A stretch of 7,738 bases of DNA from Fibrobacteria bacterium GUT77 (lineage in GTDB: Bacteria > Fibrobacterota > Chitinivibrionia > Chitinivibrionales > Chitinispirillaceae): NCBI GenBank assembly GCA_001462255.1, contig LIUJ01000024.1:1-7738 (forward strand), given 5' to 3'. Positions within the stretch are counted from its first letter, which is position 1. Each line of letters starts with the position of its first letter. Of this stretch, positions 1 to 5,278 are shown in pieces. Below the pieces are notes generated by a model. That model did not search any database, was not told the origin of the DNA, and was given only the letters and a program-made list of their open reading frames with translations. The translations under genes were made by a program, and so were the position numbers.

Positions 1-81
1 ATTAAGGATAGATATGGTGAAAAATTTTATAACGAGATAGTGAATGAAAGTGTGCAGAAATCATTAAATATGGTTTCCTGA
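1..81 (+). CDS. C-terminal fragment of an unidentified protein
   Basis: The first base begins an open frame that runs 26 codons and ends at the TGA at 79-81. The gene's 5' part lies outside the window. The readable peptide is hydrophilic with mixed charge (it begins IKDRYGEKFYNEIVNE and ends in NMVS), which looks more like a genuine protein end than random reading. Base composition is AT-rich, like the YhcG-type gene downstream and unlike the GC-rich block that follows. I recognise no family, and 26 residues are too few to assign a function. A chance open frame of this length is possible, so confidence is moderate. Confidence 0.42.
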   Translation: MKDRYGEKFYNEIVNESVQKSLNMVS

Positions 82-125
82 TACACATCGTAATATGTAA
101 TCAACCGCATTCCCGCATTTCGACC

Positions 126-177
126 ACGCTCAACGCCCCCCGAGCCTCGCCCCCCTAACGTGGCGCGTGGTTATTTG
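126..177 (+). repeat. Direct repeat copy 1 (GC-rich, ~53 bp)
   Basis: This stretch begins ACGCTCAACGCCCCCC and ends GGTTATTTG. It matches 1694-1746 in the same orientation with seven mismatches and one single-base gap by hand alignment, about 85% identity. The copies flank the GC-rich block and the YhcG-type nuclease gene. Its inner part can weakly fold back (CCTCGC against GCGTGG, with one mismatch). It could be an intergenic repeat family, the end of a degenerate mobile element, or shared promoter-proximal sequence. The window alone cannot separate these. Confidence 0.75.
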
Positions 178-354
178 TGGGGGAGTTGTTTTGGGTTTCG
201 CCGAGGTAAGCAAGTTCTACCGAGCGAAGCGTTCCGTGTCCGCCGCCTCGGACTCTCCGCAAGAAAGGGGCGTCCGTCCCCGGTCGCCCCGTCATCCGGC
301 AGTAGTTTTACAGTCGAATCCCTATTGTTTCCCCGTTCTACCCGCTCGGTATCT

Positions 355-383
355 TTGGGTTGCGGTGGGGTTGTTGCTATATA
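355..383 (+). promoter_or_regulatory. Candidate sigma-70-type promoter for the YhcG-type gene
   Basis: A -35-like TTGGGT (355-360) and a -10-like TATATA (378-383) are separated by exactly 17 bases, at the change from GC-rich to AT-rich sequence. Transcription would start near 390 and give a leader of about 70 bases before the ATG at 463. The -35 box matches the TTGACA consensus only in part, so this is a reading by eye. The spacing and box type recur in front of the exporter gene (1768-1796). Confidence 0.4.
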
Positions 384-462
384 TAAAAAAATAATACTGC
401 GGCGTTGTGATAATGTATATTTCATTATTGGAGATTATTTTAGTTAAAGAAGGGTACTAAAA

Positions 463-1611
463 ATGGCTGATTTTGTAAAAATGTCTGAATATCGCGATTG
501 GTTGCGTGATTTGAAGCAACAGATCAAGATCGGGCAGATAAAGGCGGCTCTATCGGTCAACAGCCAAATGATTATGCTTTATTGGGATTTAGGTCGGCAG
601 ATAGCCGAAAAGCAGGAAAGGGCTAAGTGGGGTAGCGGTTTTATAGAACAGTTGAGTAGGGATTTGAGGGAGGAGTTTCCGGATATGACGGGGTTTTCTT
701 TGAGGAATTTACAGATTATCAAACAATGGTACCTATTTTATTCTAAAAACAGTGTGTCAAAAACGAAACAAGTTGTTTCGCAATTGTCTGACACATTAAA
801 TCCTCCGATTGTCTCGCAAATTGTGGTGCCAATTGACGATATGGTCAAAAATCAAGATTTGGCGTATATTGTACAAAGATTAGCATTAATCCCATGGGGA
901 CATCACGTCAAAATCATGCAAAAAGTAAAAGACGTCGATCAAGCCTTTTTCTATATCAACAAAACCATTGAAAACGGCTGGAGCCGCGCGGTACTCGAAT
1001 ATCAAATAGAAAGCGACCTTTACGGTAGGCAGGGAAAGGCAGTTACAAATTTCAATTTGACATTGCCTAAACCGCAGAGCGATCTCGCGAATGAAATGAT
1101 GAAGGATCCGTACAATTTTGATTTTTTACGTTTGTCGGAAAAGGTAATGGAAACGGATCTTGAAAAGGCGCTTGTGCAACACATTTCACAATTCTTGCCG
1201 GAATTGGGTATAGGGTTTGCCTACATGGGACGGCAGTTTTTACTGAAAGTCGGGAAGAAAGAGTATCGTACCGATTTGTTGTTTTATCACACACGGCTGA
1301 AATGTTACGTGATTATCGAATTGAAGACCAGAGAATTTGAGCCTGAATTTATCGGAAAGTTGAACTTTTATATTACGGCCATTAACGAATTGCTGAAAGA
1401 TAACTACGACAGACCGGCTATCGGTATCCTGCTTTGCAAAAACAAAGACAATTACGAGGTGGAATTTTCACTCAAGGATGTGAATAATCCTATAGGCATA
1501 AGTACTTTCCATTATACGGAATTGACTGATGATATAAAAGCTGCTTTACCGTCGGAGGAAGATTTACAAAACGAGCTTTTAACGTTTGAACGTGAGCATG
1601 GAAAGAAATAA
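463..1611 (+). CDS. yhcG: YhcG/DUF1016-type PD-(D/E)XK nuclease family protein
   Basis: The 382-residue product has the two-part layout of the YhcG family. An N-terminal helical DUF1016-type domain (about residues 8-150) contains the family-like stretch YWDLGRQIAEKQ and the segment GFSLRNLQIIKQWY. A C-terminal PD-(D/E)XK nuclease fold covers about residues 195-355. The visible catalytic set is Asp271 in RTDLLFYH, then Glu286 and Lys288 in IELK. Full length agrees with the family, and no motif looks broken. Family members are predicted DNases, often found on mobile or restriction-associated islands; their exact role is not settled. The ATG at 463 is preferred over Met7 because GAAGGG lies about 9 bases upstream. 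The gene is AT-rich beside GC-rich neighbours and bracketed by two repeat copies, which suggests lateral gain. It appears to be transcribed alone. Confidence 0.9.
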   Translation: MADFVKMSEYRDWLRDLKQQIKIGQIKAALSVNSQMIMLYWDLGRQIAEKQERAKWGSGFIEQLSRDLREEFPDMTGFSLRNLQIIKQWYLFYSKNSVSKTKQVVSQLSDTLNPPIVSQIVVPIDDMVKNQDLAYIVQRLALIPWGHHVKIMQKVKDVDQAFFYINKTIENGWSRAVLEYQIESDLYGRQGKAVTNFNLTLPKPQSDLANEMMKDPYNFDFLRLSEKVMETDLEKALVQHISQFLPELGIGFAYMGRQFLLKVGKKEYRTDLLFYHTRLKCYVIIELKTREFEPEFIGKLNFYITAINELLKDNYDRPAIGILLCKNKDNYEVEFSLKDVNNPIGISTFHYTELTDDIKAALPSEEDLQNELLTFEREHGKK

Positions 1612-1639
1612 AAAAAGTTAAATTTTTTTGAGACCGCAC

Positions 1640-1668
1640 CAAAACCCCACAAGTGTGTGGGGATTAAC
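1640..1668 (+). repeat. Perfect 7-bp hairpin resembling a solitary type I-E CRISPR repeat
   Basis: CCCCACA (1645-1651) and TGTGGGG (1656-1662) form a perfect stem around the four-base loop AGTG, followed by ATTAAC. Type I-E repeats are about 29 bases, with a 7-bp C-rich/G-rich stem, a short loop and a tail like ATGAACC or ATAAACC, so the size and layout agree closely. No second copy lies at array spacing on either side and no cas gene is present, so this is not an array. It could equally be a hairpin at the 3' end of the upstream gene's message. No T-tract follows it on the + strand; on the - strand only TTTT follows. Confidence 0.45.
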
Positions 1669-1693
1669 TACGTTGATATCGGACCACTTGACT

Positions 1694-1746
1694 ACGCTCA
1701 ACGCCCCCCCGAATCTCGCTCTCCTAATGTGGGGCGAGGTTATTTG
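1694..1746 (+). repeat. Direct repeat copy 2 (GC-rich, ~53 bp)
   Basis: This is the partner of the repeat at 126-177, in the same orientation with about 85% identity. In this copy the inner part folds better: CTCGC near 1715-1719 pairs with GCGAG near 1734-1738, extended by weaker pairs. The hexamer GACCAC also occurs shortly before both copies, at different distances, so similarity may continue upstream with insertions. It lies immediately before the exporter-kinase operon, so it marks the border between the AT-rich nuclease segment and the GC-rich operon. Confidence 0.75.
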
Positions 1747-1767
1747 AACTTCGGCGTGAACCGGTTT

Positions 1768-1796
1768 TTGGGACTTTTGGTGTGGGATTATATTAT
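1768..1796 (+). promoter_or_regulatory. Candidate promoter of the exporter-kinase operon
   Basis: TTGGGA (1768-1773) and TATTAT (1791-1796) are 17 bases apart. The predicted start of transcription, near 1803, falls only about 5 bases before the ATG at 1808, so this promoter would give an almost leaderless message. That fits the absence of a clear Shine-Dalgarno sequence before the exporter gene. Other placements of the -10 box in this AT-rich stretch are possible. Confidence 0.35.
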
Positions 1797-1807
1797 ATTT
1801 GGTTTAT

Positions 1808-4015
1808 ATGCGGATGAATCCGGAACCCACACAGTCCGCCGCGGCGGCGTTTCTCTTCCCGCTCGACGGGCGCGAACTCCAAATCGGGCGCGACCCGTCT
1901 TGCGACATCAACCTCACGGGTGTTGGGGTGTCGCGTCGCCACGCCGTCGTGCGTTGCGACGCGGCGCGACCCATAGTTTTGGACACCGGAAGCACCTGCG
2001 GTACTTCATTGGACGGCGCACCCGTCACGGAAGCGGTTCTGCGCAACGATTCGGTACTGACCGTAGGCGTCAACGTTTTGCGGGTGTACGTCGACGCGGC
2101 CTCAATCAGTTTTACGCTCTTGAACTCCGGCGGCGGCGACTCGGCGCTCGACGGCGCTGTGGGCGGCGTCATACGTATCGGGCGCGCCGCGGAGAACGAC
2201 ATTTGCCTGCCGCACCCTATGGTCTCGCGCTTCCACGCCGTCGTAAAAAAGGGGGTGGAGGGGCTCTCCGTTGTTGATCAGGGTAGCGCCAACGCAACGT
2301 ATGTAAACGGGCGATCGGTGGGGACGCGTTTGCTTCGCGAAGGCGACGTCGTGCACATTGGGCCGTTTCGATTCTATGTGACGGGCGGGGAGTTCCGAAG
2401 GGCCGACGACATAAGCAGGATACGGATAGAGGCCCACGCGTTGGGGGTAAGGTTAGGCGCCAAGAGGCTTTTGGACAATGTAAACCTAACGATAGATCCG
2501 GGCGATTTCGTCGCGCTTTTGGGGCCGTCGGGCGCGGGAAAGTCCACCCTTTGCAAGGTGCTGTCGGGACAACTCGCCCCAACTTCCGGGCGGCTGTTTA
2601 TGAACGGTTTTCCGGCGGCGAAGTTCGGCGCGGTCTTCGCCCGTAGCATGGGGTATGTGTCGCAACAGATACTGTTGCGACCGGAGTTGACCGTGTGGGA
2701 AACGCTCTCCGACCAAAGCCTGATACGTCTCCCCGGCGACAGTACTGAGAGGGAACGACACTGTCGCGCCGCCGAGGTGCTCGAGCTCATGGAGCTCACG
2801 AATCGACGCGACGCGCGCGTGATGAACCTGTCGGGCGGCGAAGCGCGACGGTTGCACGTCGGCGTGGAGCTTTTGGCGTCGCCCTCCGTGGTGATATTGG
2901 ACGAGCCGCTCGCCGGGCTCGATCCGGGGCTTATCGGAAAATTCATGCAAATCTTTAGGCGGATAAGCGACAAGGGGCACACGCTCATCCTAATCACGCA
3001 CACGCTTGAGCGCCTCGACTTATGTAGTAGGTTGGTGTACATACAAGCCGGCAAGATGCTTTTTTCCGACGCGCCCGAGGCTATTTGCGGGCATTTCGGC
3101 GTTTCGTCGATATCGCAGGTCTACGAACGCTCCGGCGTTGGGGGGGTTGGGGCGGAAGCCGACGGGCGAACGGCCGATACGGTTGCGGCGTTGGCGCACG
3201 CCGCGTCCGTGTCCGGGCAGGAGTTGCCGCGCCGCGACTGGGGCGCGGCGCTTCGCCACCCGCTCGGATCTCTGCGATTCTTTTCCCGACAGTTTTACGC
3301 GCTCGCGGCGCGGTACGCGAAGGTATACGTTAGGGACAAGCGCAACATGTTGCTTTTGATGGCGCAGACGCCGCTCATTACGCTGTTGCTCGGCTTCGTC
3401 TACAAGGCGTCTATACTGCAATTTCCGATAAGTTTTTACTTTTGCCTCGCCGTTACGGGCATTTGGGTGGGCGGGCTCGATTCCGTGCGCGAGGTGGCCG
3501 TCGAGTTGCCGCTTTTGGCGCGGGAGGCGAAGTGCGGTATGAACCGGTGGGCGTACATTTTGGCGCGGATATTCGTCGCCGCCGCCCTTTCCGCCGCGCA
3601 GGCGTTGCTGTTCGCGGTTTCGGCGGTTGTTATATTTCAGCAGTTGGAGTTTTCGTGGCCGTTGCTCGTGTTGCTCTACGCGGCGATATTCGCCGGCAAC
3701 CTCTTGGGGCTTGTCGTGAGCGTTTGTAGCGGTAGCGTGGGGAGGGCCATAAGCACGCTTCCCATTGTCCTTATACCGCAAATATTCTTTTCTGGGATAC
3801 TGGTTATGTTTGAGCACATGGCGGAGTTCGGGCGGCAGATTTCGCGGCTCACGATATCGCGCCCGGTCTTCGGAATCATGAAAAAAGTCTTTTTTTTGGA
3901 CAGGCCGCTTTTTTGGCATAGCGAGTGGACGGAGTTATTTTTGCTTTGCGCCGCGCTAATTAGTATATTTTGGATAGCGCTAAGGAGCCGCACCGGACGC
4001 GGCGGCGCTGTTTAG
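1808..4015 (+). CDS. FHA-FHA-ABC exporter (half-transporter, ABCG-like domain order)
   Basis: The 735-residue product joins two phosphothreonine-binding FHA domains to an ABC exporter half. FHA-1 (about 15-95) has GR at 27-28 and SRRH at 42-45, but its usual Asn is Asp69. FHA-2 (about 115-192) has GR at 125-126, SRFH at 140-143 and Asn167-Gly168. The ATPase domain has Walker A GPSGAGKST (239-247), Q-loop Gln286 or Gln287, signature LSGGE (341-345), Walker B VVILDEP (361-367) and His398. A linker (about 425-495) leads to six predicted membrane spans (about 514-532, 541-560, 584-610, 618-640, 649-669, 708-728). It presumably dimerises in the inner membrane and exports an unknown, perhaps lipidic, substrate. 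Mycobacterial Rv1747 has the same order and is controlled by the neighbouring kinase PknF. ATG 1808 is chosen over TTG 1799; ATG 1814 is possible. The kinase gene follows 12 bases on. Confidence 0.92.
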   Translation: MRMNPEPTQSAAAAFLFPLDGRELQIGRDPSCDINLTGVGVSRRHAVVRCDAARPIVLDTGSTCGTSLDGAPVTEAVLRNDSVLTVGVNVLRVYVDAASISFTLLNSGGGDSALDGAVGGVIRIGRAAENDICLPHPMVSRFHAVVKKGVEGLSVVDQGSANATYVNGRSVGTRLLREGDVVHIGPFRFYVTGGEFRRADDISRIRIEAHALGVRLGAKRLLDNVNLTIDPGDFVALLGPSGAGKSTLCKVLSGQLAPTSGRLFMNGFPAAKFGAVFARSMGYVSQQILLRPELTVWETLSDQSLIRLPGDSTERERHCRAAEVLELMELTNRRDARVMNLSGGEARRLHVGVELLASPSVVILDEPLAGLDPGLIGKFMQIFRRISDKGHTLILITHTLERLDLCSRLVYIQAGKMLFSDAPEAICGHFGVSSISQVYERSGVGGVGAEADGRTADTVAALAHAASVSGQELPRRDWGAALRHPLGSLRFFSRQFYALAARYAKVYVRDKRNMLLLMAQTPLITLLLGFVYKASILQFPISFYFCLAVTGIWVGGLDSVREVAVELPLLAREAKCGMNRWAYILARIFVAAALSAAQALLFAVSAVVIFQQLEFSWPLLVLLYAAIFAGNLLGLVVSVCSGSVGRAISTLPIVLIPQIFFSGILVMFEHMAEFGRQISRLTISRPVFGIMKKVFFLDRPLFWHSEWTELFLLCAALISIFWIALRSRTGRGGAV

Positions 4016-4018
4016 GAG
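4014..4018 (+). promoter_or_regulatory. Shine-Dalgarno AGGAG overlapping the exporter stop codon
   Basis: AGGAG begins inside the TAG stop codon of the exporter gene (4013-4015) and lies 9 bases before the ATG at 4028. It fixes the kinase start. Together with the 12-base gap it indicates that the two genes are translated from one message, with probable translational coupling. Confidence 0.8.
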
Positions 4019-4027
4019 CAACCGTAT

Positions 4028-5131
4028 ATGTCAAAAAACAAATATTTGGATCTTATGCCGGCGAGTATCGGCAAATATAAGATACTCGGTAAGCTCGGCA
4101 AGGGCGGCATGGGCGACATCTACAAGGCGACACAGGAGAAGCCGGTAAACGGCGTGGCGCTGAATCGCGTTGTGGCCATCAAGGTATTGCCGCCGCAACT
4201 CTCGCGTGACAGTGAGTTCGCGCAACGCTTTGAGATTGAGGCCCAGGCCATATCAACCCTGGAACATCAAAACATCGTGTCTATATATGAATACGGCGAG
4301 GACGACGGGTACCGCTTCATCGCCATGCAATACATAGACGGCATGGACCTGGGCAACTACATAGCGGAGACAAAGGTCATCGCCGTCTCCGATATCATCG
4401 ACTTCTCAAAGCAGATATGCAGGGGCTTACGCTACGCTCACACCCACAACGTCGTCCACCGCGACATCAAGCCGCAAAATATACTGCTTGACAAAAACAA
4501 CGTCATACATATCACCGATTTCGGGATAGCCAAGACCGTGGCGGACATCACGCTGACGGGGTCGACGGTCGGTACGCCCGAATATATGTCGCCGGAACAG
4601 GCGCAGGGGAAGAAGATCGACGCGCAATCGGACATCTACTCCCTCGGCATCGTGATGTACGAAATGCTCACCCGCAAACCGCCGTTTGTGGCGAACAACT
4701 CCATGGCCGTAGCCTACAAACAGGTGCACGAGCTACCCATGCCGCCCTCCGTCAAGCGCAAGGATACGCCCAAACAGCTTGAGTTGATCATTCTCAAGGC
4801 CATCAAAAAGGAGAAGCGCGACCGCTACGAGTCGGTGGAGGAGCTCTTGGCGAACTTGGACACGGTTGACCCGAACGAGCGCGTAGACCGCCAGACACTG
4901 CTCTTTCATACGTCGCTCAAGCATGACAAGCACGATGGCGTCGCGGCGAACGACGAACGCAGAATCACCGACCGTCGAAACGGCGACAGGCGCGGTATGG
5001 CATTAGACGGTGTAAACCAATCGATATTCAGCGGTGAATACTGGAAAGCGATGTTGCGTATCCACTGGCCGACATGGATCGCCCTGGCCGCGTTAAGCGG
5101 CGCCCTCGCCATCCATGTTTTCAAACAATAA
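4028..5131 (+). CDS. Membrane-anchored Hanks-type Ser/Thr protein kinase
   Basis: The 367-residue product is a eukaryotic-like Ser/Thr kinase with every core motif present. These are the glycine loop GKGGMG (24-29), Lys52 in VAIK, helix-C Glu71, catalytic HRDIKPQN (144-151, Asp146 and Asn151), DFG (164-166) and GTPEYMSPE (182-190). The activation segment is threonine-rich (170, 175, 177, 180, 183), which suits autophosphorylation. The kinase domain covers about 17-285. A hydrophilic stretch follows, with an arginine-rich repeat (ERR, DRR, DRR at 310-322). One membrane span (about 346-364) then ends three residues from the C-terminus, so there is no extracellular sensor domain such as PASTA. 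It lies 12 bases after the FHA-ABC exporter gene, and that exporter is the most likely substrate. The active kinase is read from the motifs; the substrate is inferred from the pairing. Confidence 0.95.
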   Translation: MSKNKYLDLMPASIGKYKILGKLGKGGMGDIYKATQEKPVNGVALNRVVAIKVLPPQLSRDSEFAQRFEIEAQAISTLEHQNIVSIYEYGEDDGYRFIAMQYIDGMDLGNYIAETKVIAVSDIIDFSKQICRGLRYAHTHNVVHRDIKPQNILLDKNNVIHITDFGIAKTVADITLTGSTVGTPEYMSPEQAQGKKIDAQSDIYSLGIVMYEMLTRKPPFVANNSMAVAYKQVHELPMPPSVKRKDTPKQLELIILKAIKKEKRDRYESVEELLANLDTVDPNERVDRQTLLFHTSLKHDKHDGVAANDERRITDRRNGDRRGMALDGVNQSIFSGEYWKAMLRIHWPTWIALAALSGALAIHVFKQ

Positions 5132-5136
5132 TCGGG

Positions 5137-5217
5137 ACCACCGCGAAAACGCGTTAACGACTATGTACCCGTTTTCCGTCAAAGCGCGGATCGCACACGT
5201 TCCGATTTTGCGGTGGT
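5137..5217. other. Long imperfect hairpin between the convergent genes
   Basis: ACCACCGC (5137-5144) pairs with GCGGTGGT (5210-5217). After a one-base bulge four further A-T pairs follow, giving a stem of about 12 bp around a loop of roughly 56 bases. An alternative inner stem pairs GAAAACG (5145-5151) with CGTTTTC (5170-5176). It sits just after the kinase stop codon and may stabilise or end that message, but there is no T-tract, so it is not a classic intrinsic terminator. A second inverted repeat (5251-5258 with 5287-5294) overlaps the end of the ATPase gene on the other strand. Confidence 0.4.
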
Positions 5218-5278
5218 GTGAGAATTTGTTGGAGTGGGGTGGCCGATTGTGGTCGTGGAGGGGATCAACAGCGCCTTA

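Larger units (their letters stand above)
82..462. other. Intergenic region with GC-rich, stem-loop-prone block
   Basis: No convincing gene lies in these 381 bases. Three frames are open over much of it, but they overlap each other, lack good ribosome binding sites, and give arginine/proline-rich translations typical of GC-rich noncoding DNA. The middle (about 121-375) is strongly GC-rich, while both ends are AT-rich. It holds one copy of a repeat (126-177). It also has a 6-bp stem at 267-272/285-290 (GGGGCG with CGCCCC) and a longer-range 6-bp pairing at 201-206/246-251 (CCGAGG with CCTCGG). The AT-rich end (376-462) holds a candidate promoter and the ribosome binding site of the next gene. 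A structured RNA or an inserted repeat element is possible; no known RNA family was recognised. Confidence 0.5.

Noticed and set aside
200..330. Resemblance of short - strand stretches to tmRNA (GGATTCGAC) and to RNase P RNA (AGAGTCCG)
   Set aside because: The matches are only about 8-10 bases long, and the remaining conserved parts of either RNA are absent at the required distances.
160..447. Small open frames on both strands in the left intergenic region
   Set aside because: They overlap each other in GC-rich sequence, lack plausible ribosome binding sites and show no recognisable protein features.
1611..1629. Terminator formed by A6 and T7 runs just after the YhcG-type gene
   Set aside because: The pairing is A-T only, with no GC stem, so it would be too weak to count as an intrinsic terminator.
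1640..1746. A CRISPR array
   Set aside because: Only one repeat-like hairpin is present, with no second copy at repeat-plus-spacer distance and no cas gene in the window.
1657..2277. 206-codon + strand frame covering repeat copy 2 and the exporter start
   Set aside because: It overlaps the FHA domains in another frame and is extremely arginine-rich, so it is not a real protein.
3881..3916. Runs of A6, T8 and T6 near the end of the exporter gene as a programmed slippage site
   Set aside because: The frame is intact through the runs to a sensible last membrane span, and no alternative downstream frame looks useful; the codons simply encode Lys-Lys-Val-Phe-Phe-Leu.
3020..3919. 299-codon open frame on the - strand
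   Set aside because: It is antisense to the exporter gene's linker and membrane domain; its arginine-rich translation is the expected shadow of a GC-rich gene.
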